A DNA stretch of 39,377 bases from CAYTUI01 sp964441335 (GTDB taxonomy: Bacteria > Patescibacteriota > Patescibacteriia > UBA1558 > 2-01-FULL-52-15), in assembly GCA_964441335.1 (NCBI GenBank), contig CAYTUI010000009.1, forward strand, positions 1 through 39,377, given 5' to 3'. The notes beneath the pieces are model-generated. The model did no database searches. It saw nothing but the letters and a program-made list of their open reading frames with translations, and was not told where the DNA came from. Made by a program: the position numbers and the translations under genes. Shown here one piece after another: positions 7,949-15,501 of the stretch (its first letter is position 1; each line of letters starts with the position of its first letter).

Positions 7949-8966
7949 TGGTATGAAATTTTTGCCCCGCTGTTTGGGGTCTGTTTTTAATTCTGCGGAA
8001 AATTCCGTTGATAAGGATGTTTATGTTGTGGATAATAAATCAACTGACGGGTCAGCAGAGTGGATTGCGCAAAATTATCCTCAAGTTAATTTAATTTACA
8101 GCGAAAATAATAGCGGCTACTCCGGTGGCAATAACTTGGGTTGGCAAAAGATAAATGAGGTGGGTACAGATTATATCTTTCTGTTGAATCAGGACGCTCA
8201 ATTAACTGATAATTGTCTTAGTCAGTTAGCCGATTTTTTGGATAATAATCCTAAAGTAGCTGCCGTTCAGCCAAAGATACTACTTTGGCCGGAGACGGAT
8301 AAGATAAATTCGTTGGGGAATGTTATTCACTATTTAGGCTTTGGCTATGCCAGTTGCGAAGGTTTGTTGGATAAAGACGTTATTCCCGAGCCTAAACCAA
8401 TTAATTATTGTTCTGGCTCGGCTTTTATGATTAGGCCGGCAGCTTTAAGTTCGGTGGGCTATTTGTTCGATAATTTTATGTGGATGTATTTGGAAGACTT
8501 GGACTTTGGCTGGCGACTTTGGTTAGTGGGTTGGCAGAATTATTTAGTGCCTGGAAGCCTAGTTTATCATCAATACGAGTTCAATCGCAGTATCAAACAG
8601 TACTACTATTTTGAGAGAAACAGGCTGTGGATAGTATTTAAAAATTACCGCTTAATAACTTTGTTGTTGTTACTTCCGGCCTTTATTTTCATGGAGTTGG
8701 GTCAAATATACTATGCCCTTATCAATGGTAGTCTTGGTAAAAAGTGTACTTCCTATTGTTGGTTTTTTAAACCCAGTAGTATTAAACAATTTTGGCACGA
8801 CCGCAGGCGACTACAACACAGCAGAAAGATTTCCGATCATGAGCTGTTGCAGCAATTTAACGGTCGGATTGAATTTCAGCCGTTGGCCAGTCCGTTACTA
8901 AAATATTTTGCCAATCCAATTTTGAATTTTTATCTAGTCGTTTTAAGATTAATTGTCAGGTGGTAA
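7911..8966 (+). CDS. GT2 glycosyltransferase (rhamnosyltransferase-like)
   Basis: This family 2 glycosyltransferase resembles the bacterial rhamnosyl/galactofuranosyl group. Motifs are ILIVNYNGMKFL at the N-terminus, VVDNKSTDGS near residue 40, the NNSGYSGGNNLGW acceptor-loop segment, LLNQDAQL as the DxD-like site near residue 95, and the EDLDFGWRL catalytic-base motif near residue 195. A hydrophobic stretch near residues 245-265 suggests membrane association. The length of 351 residues is normal. It probably adds a sugar to a lipid-linked glycan; dTDP-rhamnose-type donors could come from the rml genes further along, but that link is inference. Confidence 0.9.
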   Translation: MNKKVAILIVNYNGMKFLPRCLGSVFNSAENSVDKDVYVVDNKSTDGSAEWIAQNYPQVNLIYSENNSGYSGGNNLGWQKINEVGTDYIFLLNQDAQLTDNCLSQLADFLDNNPKVAAVQPKILLWPETDKINSLGNVIHYLGFGYASCEGLLDKDVIPEPKPINYCSGSAFMIRPAALSSVGYLFDNFMWMYLEDLDFGWRLWLVGWQNYLVPGSLVYHQYEFNRSIKQYYYFERNRLWIVFKNYRLITLLLLLPAFIFMELGQIYYALINGSLGKKCTSYCWFFKPSSIKQFWHDRRRLQHSRKISDHELLQQFNGRIEFQPLASPLLKYFANPILNFYLVVLRLIVRW

Positions 8967-8967
8967 T

Positions 8968-10110
8968 ATGAAAATTGCCCAAATTGTATCAACTTTCCCT
9001 CCTTATCGTGCCGGCATGGGCAACGTGGCTTTTAATATCAGCTGGCAGTTGTCTTCTTTGGGGCATCAGGTGTCGGTTTTTACACCTGTGAAAGTTAAAG
9101 GTAACGTGGACACTATTTATCCTTTTCAGATTCATCGTCTGAAACCTTGGCTACGTTATGGCAACGCCGGGTTTGTACCGCAGTTACTTTGGCAACTTAA
9201 AGGTTTTGATATTATTCATTTGCATTATCCATTTTTCGGTGGCGCTGAAATGATTTATTTTTTGGATAAAATTAAGGATATCAATCTGGTTATCCATTAT
9301 CATATGGACGTTTTCGGCGAAGGATTGATGAAGAAATTCTTCTCCTGGCATAGCTACACCATCATGCCCAGAATTCTTAATCAGGCCGATAAAATTATTA
9401 TTACTTCCTGGGACTATGCCTGGCGTTCGCGATTACGCGACCGAATAAAGGAGGATAAAGACAAATTTATTGAAATTCCCATTGGAGTTAACGCGCAGGT
9501 TTTTAAACCTCGTCGTAAGGATCCGGGTCTTTTGAAAAAATTGGATTTAGAAAATAAGAAGATTATTTTATTTATCGGAGCTTTGGATAAGGCGCACTAT
9601 TTTAAAGGTGTCACTTTTTTGATTAAAGCTTTTCAAATGATTTCCTCTAACGATGATTATCGCTTGCTGATTGTCGGTACCGGTGACCTCCAAAATGGCT
9701 ACAAAACTTTAGCAGCAGGATTCGGGCTGGAAAAGAAAGTTATATTTGCCGGTTTCGTACCTGACGATTTACTGCCTTTATATTACAATTTGGGTGATGT
9801 TTTCGTTTTACCATCAATTGACGGCTCCGAAGCTTTCGGCGTGGTTATTTTAGAAGCGATGTCCTCCGGTATGCCGATAGTGGCTTCTGATTTGCCCGGG
9901 GTAAGAACGTTGGTGGAAAAAAAGTTTAATGGGTTGTTGGTCAGACCCAAAGATATTGCGACTATCGCCAGACACTTAGATTGGCTGTTGAAAAATCCCC
10001 AAATCAGCGCGCAGTACGGACGGGCCGGCCGACAAAAGGTTGAGGAAAAATACGAATGGCCAATGATCGGTAAGCAGGTTGAACAGGTTTATAAAGATAT
10101 TTTGCTATGA
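8968..10110 (+). CDS. GT4 family glycosyltransferase
   Basis: This GT-B fold glycosyltransferase has the N-terminal acceptor domain KIAQIVSTFPPYRAGMGNV and a C-terminal donor domain with FIGALDKAHYFKGV, AGFVPDDLLPLYY, and the EAFGVVILEAMSSGMPIVAS nucleotide-sugar motif (E-x7-E type) near residues 290-310. The start is taken as the ATG at 8968, preceded by a GGTGG that could serve as a weak SD; an in-frame TTG at 8953 would add five residues. It overlaps the following GT4 gene by 4 nt (ATGA), so the two are probably co-translated and act in successive steps of glycan assembly. Confidence 0.9.
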   Translation: MKIAQIVSTFPPYRAGMGNVAFNISWQLSSLGHQVSVFTPVKVKGNVDTIYPFQIHRLKPWLRYGNAGFVPQLLWQLKGFDIIHLHYPFFGGAEMIYFLDKIKDINLVIHYHMDVFGEGLMKKFFSWHSYTIMPRILNQADKIIITSWDYAWRSRLRDRIKEDKDKFIEIPIGVNAQVFKPRRKDPGLLKKLDLENKKIILFIGALDKAHYFKGVTFLIKAFQMISSNDDYRLLIVGTGDLQNGYKTLAAGFGLEKKVIFAGFVPDDLLPLYYNLGDVFVLPSIDGSEAFGVVILEAMSSGMPIVASDLPGVRTLVEKKFNGLLVRPKDIATIARHLDWLLKNPQISAQYGRAGRQKVEEKYEWPMIGKQVEQVYKDILL

Positions 10111-11300
10111 AGATTTGTATCATTAGTAATTTATATCCGCCCTATGTTCGTGGCGGAGCGGAAATAGTGGTCGGCCGTTTAGCCGAGGCACTGCGTGATA
10201 ATCTGCATCATGTTTTTGTTATCTCCACGCAGCCTTATGAAAACATCGGCTCATTGCGGGTTACGACCACAACTGTTAATGAGGTTCAGGTTTATCGTTT
10301 TACCCCGGCAAATATTTACTATTATCTTAATGATTTCCGTTTTCCCGAACCGGTTAGAGCACTTTGGCATTTAATAGACATCTTTAATTTTCATTCCTAC
10401 TTTGTTGTTAAAAAATTATTAAAGAAGGAAAAGCCAGATGTGGTGATCACGCACAATTTAATGGGTATTGGGTTTCTAATTCCATTATTGTTAAGACGAC
10501 AGAAGATTAAGCATCTTCATACTTTGCACGACGTGCAGTTATATGCGCCGTCCGGCATAATTATTAAGGGCAAAGAGAAAAACTGGCAACAGCGACTTGT
10601 TAATTTATTAGGCTATCCGAAATTAATGAATTGGCTAATGGGTTCGCCTAAGGCTGTAATATCGCCGTCCAGATTTTTGCTGGATTTTTATAAAAGTCAT
10701 AATTTTTTCAGCCAGTCGCAGACCATAGTACTTCGTAATCCGGCTGATTTTGAGACGACTATTCCGCTAACCACTTCGCCTGATTTCCGCTTGGCATATT
10801 TGGGTCAGATTAGTAAAGCCAAGGGAGTGCTTAAGGTAATTGAATTGGTCAAGAACTTTGAGTTGCCTAATTTGAAGTTAAAGGTAATTGGATTGGGGCC
10901 TGATTTACATAAGGCTTTGGAGTTAGCTAAGAATGTTGAAGCCATAAATTTTTACGGTTGGCGCAGTCGTCAGGATATTTTGGATATTCTGTCGCAAAGT
11001 GATGCTTTAATCATGCCTTCAACTTGTTATGAAAATTCACCGACAGTTATTTTGGAAGCCTTGGGCTTTGGTTTGCCGGTTATCACTTCGGATATTGGAG
11101 GCGCGGGCGAATTAGTCACCGAGGGCTATAATGGCTGGAAGTTTGAAGCCGGTAACTGGAAGCAGTTGGAAAAACTGATTTACAGTCTGGCTAAAGATAA
11201 GAGTCAGATGAAATCTATGTCCGCTAATTGCCGCAAGTCAGTTGAAGAGTTTACCTATAAAAATTACGTTAGTCAGTTGTTGAAGATGATTGAGGGGTGA
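10107..11300 (+). CDS. GT4 family glycosyltransferase
   Basis: This is a second GT-B glycosyltransferase. Its N-terminal domain begins with CIISNLYPPYVRGGAEIVVGRLA. The donor domain contains YLGQISKAKGVLKVIELV, FYGWRSRQDILDIL, and the PTVILEALGFGLPVITSDIGG motif near residues 312-332. The length of 397 residues is typical. It ends the forward glycosyltransferase run. The final codons (MIEG, then TGA) lie in G/A-rich repeat-like sequence that continues past the stop. A hairpin with a short T-run about 105 nt downstream could terminate the operon. Confidence 0.9.
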   Translation: MKICIISNLYPPYVRGGAEIVVGRLAEALRDNLHHVFVISTQPYENIGSLRVTTTTVNEVQVYRFTPANIYYYLNDFRFPEPVRALWHLIDIFNFHSYFVVKKLLKKEKPDVVITHNLMGIGFLIPLLLRRQKIKHLHTLHDVQLYAPSGIIIKGKEKNWQQRLVNLLGYPKLMNWLMGSPKAVISPSRFLLDFYKSHNFFSQSQTIVLRNPADFETTIPLTTSPDFRLAYLGQISKAKGVLKVIELVKNFELPNLKLKVIGLGPDLHKALELAKNVEAINFYGWRSRQDILDILSQSDALIMPSTCYENSPTVILEALGFGLPVITSDIGGAGELVTEGYNGWKFEAGNWKQLEKLIYSLAKDKSQMKSMSANCRKSVEEFTYKNYVSQLLKMIEG

Positions 11301-11385
11301 GTTATGAGGAGTGAGGAAGGAGGATTGAGAGTTGAGGATGGGGTAATGTGTAATGGGGGATGAGAGATGGGCTATGAGGTAGTTA
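11283..11385. repeat. G/A-rich drifting array after the GT4 operon
   Basis: Imperfect repeats of GAGTTATGAGGAGTGAGGA and GGGGTAATGTGTAATGGG type run from the last codons of the GT4 gene into the spacer. They are purine-rich on the coding strand, like the arrays at 5583 and 21121. Confidence 0.7.
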
Positions 11386-11405
11386 TCAACCTAGTCATCG
11401 AGTTT

Positions 11406-11424
11406 AACCCGCTCAGCGGGTTTT
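11406..11424 (+). terminator. Probable intrinsic terminator of the glycosyltransferase operon
   Basis: AACCCGC at 11406-11412 and GCGGGTT at 11416-11422 form a perfect 7-bp stem with a TCA loop, followed by TTATC. The U-run is short. Confidence 0.6.
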
Positions 11425-11425
11425 A

Positions 11426-11470
11426 TCGAGAAGCTTTAAATAAAGAGGTCATGATATTAAAGTTTCTCGA
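11426..11470. repeat. Inverted repeat next to the terminator
   Basis: TCGAGAAGCTTTAA at 11426-11439 and TTAAAGTTTCTCGA at 11457-11470 are complementary at 13 of 14 positions around a 17-nt loop. The stem abuts the terminator hairpin, so the two may stack or compete. Confidence 0.65.
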
Positions 11471-11644
11471 CTTCACCAAGTTGAGCTTGAATGTGCTTGA
11501 AAACTAGGTTTGGGATACGAGTTTAACGCAATTAGCCGATGGCTGATCATTTTTTTCTATCAGTATTCTCGACCCCTAGAAAACTCTGGGCGACATCGAA
11601 ACCACTAAATAATCAACTGGAGAAGATATAAGCAAAATTAAGGG

Positions 11645-11690
11645 GGAGAGATCTCCAAAATAATAAACGTCAACAATAGGAGATCTCTCC
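11645..11690. repeat. Perfect 12-bp inverted repeat upstream of module A
   Basis: GGAGAGATCTCC at 11645-11656 and GGAGATCTCTCC at 11679-11690 are exact reverse complements separated by 22 nt. Each arm is itself close to palindromic. No T-run follows on the forward strand. The element lies about 60 nt before the -35 box of module A and could be an operator or an upstream RNA hairpin. Confidence 0.75.
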
Positions 11691-11752
11691 TTCGTCGAGA
11701 ATACAAAGTATTTGAAGATTTTTCGTCGTTTCTTCGCTGATAATATAGCAGA

Positions 11753-11781
11753 TTGACAGAGTGCCAGTAATGTTGTATATT
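11753..11781 (+). promoter_or_regulatory. Near-consensus sigma70 promoter of module A
   Basis: A perfect TTGACA at 11753-11758 and TATATT at 11776-11781 have the ideal 17-nt spacer. The leader to the ATG at 11859 is about 70 nt and ends in a strong SD. Confidence 0.85.
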
Positions 11782-11858
11782 CTGCTATTCTGTTCGTTTA
11801 CATAAGTTTCTACGGCTGAAATCCGGGCCAACATCCGAGTGACCAAAAGGAGGGGGTT

Positions 11859-12224
11859 ATGGAGTACGTTGTAATCAGAATGAGAAAGGCTGGCCACAAT
11901 TTCGTTGTTATCCTTTTCATCCGCGAGGATCCTATTCCGCATCTTCAGGACGCTGAAGTCGCCGAGGCGATGAAGCTGGAAAAGGTTCAGCCTGTTAGCC
12001 AAGACGATTTCGCTTTCTTCAGAGCGTCTATTTGGCTGCCGAAGATGTTTGAACAGCGTCTGGCAGCCTTCGGGGACACTGTTAGTGGCCCTAATCCGGG
12101 CAACTTCAGCGGCGTACCGTTCATTGATTTGAACGGTGAAATGAAAGTTGAGGAGAACTGGACGCGTGGTCCCGGAGCCGACATCTGGAAAGGCGACTGG
12201 GGCTTTGTGTTCAAGGAGCTGTGA
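11859..12224 (+). CDS. Uncharacterised small protein, module A paralogue 1
   Basis: I do not recognise this 121-residue protein. It is soluble, without signal peptide or membrane segment. From about residue 41 it aligns with the protein encoded at 12726-13112: VQPVSQDDFAFF matches RPVTRDEFHLFW, then IW, AFG(D/N)T, F(S/A)GVP(F/Y)ID, (K)VxENWTRG and a final WxFxxKEL. The N-terminal 40 residues differ. A very strong SD (AAAGGAGGGG, 11846-11855) precedes the ATG. Codon use is rich in CTG, GTC and GAC, unlike the TTA/AAT-rich neighbours. It is the first gene of a three-gene unit with its own promoter and terminator. A phage or horizontally moved cassette origin, or strong expression, are both possible. 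Confidence 0.8.
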   Translation: MEYVVIRMRKAGHNFVVILFIREDPIPHLQDAEVAEAMKLEKVQPVSQDDFAFFRASIWLPKMFEQRLAAFGDTVSGPNPGNFSGVPFIDLNGEMKVEENWTRGPGADIWKGDWGFVFKEL

Positions 12225-12261
12225 GTTTCTACAACCGTGTCCGAAAGAAGGAGGGGCAATC

Positions 12262-12693
12262 ATGAAATGCAACATCGGTATTCTGCTGGTGTGTTTGTTG
12301 ACACTGATCTTGGTAACCGGTCTGACGGGTTGCAAAAACGTCAAAATCGAGTACTCTGCTCAAATGGAAGAAAAAGGTGTGGTAAATGATGTGATTTTCA
12401 CACCCTCCAGCCATACCACAACTCTCACACCAGGCATGGACTTTGACGGCAATTCCACGCTTCACATTACGTCAAGTAGCGTGCCCGAGAAGTTCAGTGT
12501 CATTTTCTTCTGTGAGCATAAGGTGAAGTTCGTGATCCAGGGAAGTGATGAATTTCATCGTGAACTCTGGAAGAAGCTTCGTCGCGACCAGGCGGTGACG
12601 ATTGTGTACCGCGAGGTCTACCGCGTTACCTATGAGCATGGCGAGATGCTGACCAGGGAACTCGTGGACTACGATTTCCTGGATGCCAACTAG
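12262..12693 (+). CDS. Putative lipoprotein of unknown function (module A)
   Basis: The protein has 143 residues. A short charged start, the hydrophobic core ILLVCLLTLILVTG and LTGC form a lipobox, predicting lipid attachment at Cys24 after signal peptidase II cleavage. The mature part is probably a beta-rich extracytoplasmic domain; no family is recognised. The start at 12262 is supported by the SD GAAGGAGGGG at 12246-12255; an upstream in-frame ATG at 12148 lies inside the previous gene and is not needed. The gene sits between two paralogous genes, which suggests that the three act together at the envelope, though nothing shows this directly. Codon use is G+C-rich like its neighbours. Confidence 0.8.
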   Translation: MKCNIGILLVCLLTLILVTGLTGCKNVKIEYSAQMEEKGVVNDVIFTPSSHTTTLTPGMDFDGNSTLHITSSSVPEKFSVIFFCEHKVKFVIQGSDEFHRELWKKLRRDQAVTIVYREVYRVTYEHGEMLTRELVDYDFLDAN

Positions 12694-12725
12694 AGGCTTT
12701 ACTGCCCGAAAGGAAAGGTGCGAAA

Positions 12726-13112
12726 ATGCGCAAGACACAGTCGGAGAAACACCCGACGTCAGGGAAGAGGTTCACCGTTGATGGTATCAAGTTCGTCATG
12801 TTGAACTTTGACGGTCTGGAGACCGGCACCGATCTGCGAGATGCCATGGTTCAGGCAGCTGCTACCAGGGAACGCCTGCGTCCGGTTACCCGTGACGAGT
12901 TCCATCTGTTTTGGCGCACTATCTGGACCAGGAAGTTCAAGAAGCCTGTGGTGGCTTTCGGCAATACAGCTAGAGGGGACAGCGAAGCTCAATTCGCCGG
13001 TGTGCCCTACATCGACGTCGATGGACAGATCAAGGTGATCGAGAACTGGACACGGGGCATGGATGGCGATAGCTGGAGTAGTGACTGGAGTTTTCTTCTC
13101 AAGGAGCTGTGA
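12726..13112 (+). CDS. Uncharacterised small protein, module A paralogue 2
   Basis: This 128-residue protein is the paralogue of the one at 11859-12224. The shared region covers its last 80 residues or so, ending GQIKVIENWTRG...WSFLLKEL. The first 48 residues are distinct. An SD (GAAAGGAAAGG) sits just before the ATG. The similarity extends beyond the stop codon: GTGAGTTTCTACAACC and then TGTCCGAA follow both genes with a single difference, so the duplication carried downstream DNA with it. A terminator lies about 70 nt after the stop. Function unknown. Confidence 0.8.
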   Translation: MRKTQSEKHPTSGKRFTVDGIKFVMLNFDGLETGTDLRDAMVQAAATRERLRPVTRDEFHLFWRTIWTRKFKKPVVAFGNTARGDSEAQFAGVPYIDVDGQIKVIENWTRGMDGDSWSSDWSFLLKEL

Positions 13113-13179
13113 GTTTCTACAACCATGTCCGAAGCCTTTGAGGTAACGCTGGAAACGCCAGCTGTCCGTTGCTAAGCAA

Positions 13180-13212
13180 AAGAAGTCCCAACTTTCACGG
13201 TTGGGGCTTCTT
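13180..13212 (+). terminator. Intrinsic terminator of module A
   Basis: AAGAAGTCCCAAC and GTTGGGGCTTCTT form a stem of about 13 bp with one G-T wobble and a short loop around TTTCAC. The following bases, AAATTTCTC, are only modestly U-rich. Confidence 0.75.
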
Positions 13213-13228
13213 AAATTTCTCGATTGAT

Positions 13229-13309
13229 GACCTCCCCTTTCCCCTCCTTGTCAGGAGGGGCTCAATTAAATAGAGCCTCCCCTGACAAGGGGAGGACTAA
13301 GGAGGGGTC
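13229..13309. repeat. MITE-like palindromic repeat, copy 1
   Basis: This 81-bp element starts GACCTCCCCTTT and ends GGACTAAGGAGGGGTC. Its two halves are imperfect reverse complements; CCTTGTCAGG on the left pairs exactly with CCTGACAAGG on the right. A second copy lies at 22123-22204. Both copies sit between convergent genes, just beyond the stop of the reverse-strand gene. It has no coding capacity. Confidence 0.88.
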
Positions 13310-13343
13310 TTGATTATCGCTTAACAGTTGGTCTACTTGAGAA

Positions 13344-15452
13344 TTATTCCCCTTTAAAACTAAATATATATACTCTCTCCGGTTCGATTATTTGAATCTG
13401 ATCGGTTTCGGTTTTAAGACGAGTGACTATATCCTCAAAGCCGAACCAGTAATCATTAAGAACGACGTAGACTTTTTTGACACCAGTTAAAGCCTTAACA
13501 TCGCTTAAAACAGCTGTCATAGTTTTACGGTCACGCACAACATCCAGATAAGATTGATACAGTTGATCGCCGGTCGGGATGGGGTAGTAAAATAATCCTT
13601 GATAATATTTAGCAAAGCCATATTCTTCCAAAGCCGCGGCCGAAACTGATTGATTGGCTAAAACAATATAGTCCGAATTTAAACCGTCATTGTGAATCCA
13701 TTCAACGGCTTGCTTGTCAAAACTGCTGACATTAAAGCCTTTGTCCTGAACCTGAAAATCAAAGCGCGGATAAGTTAGATACCAGTTAATAGTAATAAAT
13801 AAACTGGCTAGAATAAAAGCCGCTAATTGAATAATTGTCGGTCTGGCAATGATTTTTTTTAAGACCCAATAAGAGGTCAGGAAAATAAAAGGCAGTAAGA
13901 AATACAGACTAAGACTCAAAATTCTTTCTGGAAAGATGAAACGTTCTGAAGCAACCAGAAAATTGAAATTGACAAAAGTTATCAGCAACCAGTAATTGAT
14001 AAGCAACGCTAAAAAGGTAATAATGTAGTGTAAAAAATAATGAGTACGTTTTTTTACTATGATAAATGTCAGGCCGGCCAAAGCCGCAATGACCATCAGT
14101 AACTTGATATTCAGGCCGAAGAAGTAGATTAAATCTTCAGGACGCAGATATTGATGATAGTAAAAAGTCAGAACCGCCCAAAATTCCTGCATATCAGCGG
14201 ATTTTTCTACAGAAATCGGAGTGCCTTGAGATATATATGAGTTGACCATAAAGACCAAAGGCATGATAATCGCGGCCACTGCCGATAACAGCCAGTAGAG
14301 TGTCAATCTGGTATATTTTTTCAGACCACTGGTGTGCCAGAAGCGGTGATATAATCCTAATAGTAACGTGAAAAACAGCAGTGGTATGCCTGATAAAGGA
14401 TGAATCACCAGTCCGGCAATGGCTAGGAACAGGATATAGATCAGATAAATGCCCTGACGGTTTATGTAGAATAGGGACAGAAAAATAATGAGCAATGACC
14501 AGAGAAACGACAGACCCTGCGGCGTGGTCTGAATTAATGCGCCATAGGGCAAGAGCAAAAAAGTCAGAGGTAAAAGTTTAAGAGCCTGATTATCGGTTTT
14601 AAAGTTATATTTAAAAGCGTAGAAAATAACGCTAGGAATAAATAAGGAAGATAATACCGGCAGTAGCCAGATGTCCAAATTTTTGATTGATATGGGTAAC
14701 CAATGCGCCAGCCAGACGATTAAGGAGTACTGGCCGATATAGTAGAATGGTTTGGGAGTGATAGTGCCGGTAGACAGAATAATATTTTCAGTTGTCTGAT
14801 GAATAAAGGGGTCAAAGCCGAAGCCTAAAGGGTAAATAAATATCACCACACCAAGACTAAGAAAAAAATGAATGGAGTTGGCCAGCGGTTTGTAATAGTT
14901 TGATGTTAAGTTGTAAATTATTAAAATCAGCGTGCTGATAAAATACAGTATGAATATAATAGACGGCAGAGCCAACCACGGCGATTGCAGTGGAGCGGTA
15001 GTAGAGCTTTTGATCATTAAATAAATTATGACAGCGGCCGACAGTAAATAGAAAAAACCCGCCAGAATAGAGATTGAGAGATTACGCCATTTTCGGCGCT
15101 GGTCGTTAGCTTGATCTAATAATTGACGTTCGGACGGCGTCGGATGTTTTAGGGGAATAAAAACGATTAGGGGTATTAGAATGGTAATGACAGCTAAAGA
15201 CAGACTATCCAGTTTGTATGTATAAAAAGCCACTGAACCGACAATCATTATAAAACTTATGACTGTAATCAGACCGAGAATAAATTGAAAGAAAAGTTCT
15301 TTGTTTTTAAACAAGCTGTGACCGATAATTTTGCCTTGCACCAGCACAAATAATATGAAAGCGATTAAACGCAAACCATTGTAGTGCCAGGGTATAATCA
15401 GAATGGCGGCCGAGGCCAAGGAAATGATGAACAGAATGATTTTAGTAGGCAT
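13344..15452 (-). CDS. Large polytopic membrane protein, GT-C glycosyltransferase-like
   Basis: This 702-residue protein has roughly 14-16 hydrophobic segments over its first 560 residues and a soluble C-terminal domain of about 140 residues (from HNDGLNSDYIVLANQ onward). The loop GFDPFIHQTTE followed by GTITPKPFYYIGQY is acidic and lies early in the protein, as in oligosaccharyltransferase-like GT-C enzymes, where such a loop carries catalytic Asp/Glu residues. I therefore infer a lipid-linked-sugar glycosyltransferase acting on the outer face. The function is not certain. It is divergent from the next membrane protein, with a 49-bp spacer. Confidence 0.8.
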   Translation of the reverse strand: MPTKIILFIISLASAAILIIPWHYNGLRLIAFILFVLVQGKIIGHSLFKNKELFFQFILGLITVISFIMIVGSVAFYTYKLDSLSLAVITILIPLIVFIPLKHPTPSERQLLDQANDQRRKWRNLSISILAGFFYLLSAAVIIYLMIKSSTTAPLQSPWLALPSIIFILYFISTLILIIYNLTSNYYKPLANSIHFFLSLGVVIFIYPLGFGFDPFIHQTTENIILSTGTITPKPFYYIGQYSLIVWLAHWLPISIKNLDIWLLPVLSSLFIPSVIFYAFKYNFKTDNQALKLLPLTFLLLPYGALIQTTPQGLSFLWSLLIIFLSLFYINRQGIYLIYILFLAIAGLVIHPLSGIPLLFFTLLLGLYHRFWHTSGLKKYTRLTLYWLLSAVAAIIMPLVFMVNSYISQGTPISVEKSADMQEFWAVLTFYYHQYLRPEDLIYFFGLNIKLLMVIAALAGLTFIIVKKRTHYFLHYIITFLALLINYWLLITFVNFNFLVASERFIFPERILSLSLYFLLPFIFLTSYWVLKKIIARPTIIQLAAFILASLFITINWYLTYPRFDFQVQDKGFNVSSFDKQAVEWIHNDGLNSDYIVLANQSVSAAALEEYGFAKYYQGLFYYPIPTGDQLYQSYLDVVRDRKTMTAVLSDVKALTGVKKVYVVLNDYWFGFEDIVTRLKTETDQIQIIEPERVYIFSFKGE

Positions 15453-15478
15453 AGCTGATATTGCTCTAAGATGCTAAA

Positions 15479-15495
15479 ATTATAACCACGATAAT
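15479..15495. promoter_or_regulatory. Divergent -10 elements between two membrane-protein genes
   Basis: On the reverse strand TATAAT lies at 15484-15479, 26 nt before the ATG at 15452. On the forward strand GATAAT at 15490-15495 lies exactly 6 nt before the ATG at 15502, so that transcript would begin at or next to its start codon (leaderless). Confidence 0.55.
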
Positions 15496-15501
15496 TATAA
15501 C

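Larger units (their letters stand above)
11301..11858. other. 558-bp intergenic region with hairpins, an inverted repeat and a promoter
   Basis: No gene is supported here. The first 85 nt are the purine-rich array. Two adjacent hairpins follow (11406-11422 and 11426-11470), then about 170 nt in which nothing clear is seen except a short AGCC/GGCT stem before a T-run near 11545. A perfect 12-bp inverted repeat lies at 11645-11690, and a sigma70-type promoter at 11753-11781 drives the next genes. Confidence 0.8.

Noticed and set aside
12148..12261. Longer N-terminus for the lipoprotein gene
   Set aside because: The extension overlaps the previous gene in another frame; the ATG at 12262 has the strong SD and gives a proper lipoprotein signal peptide.
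11670..12344. A 224-codon open frame on the reverse strand opposite module A
   Set aside because: It covers the forward-strand SD-led genes, has no SD or family match, and arises from the G+C-rich codons of the true genes.
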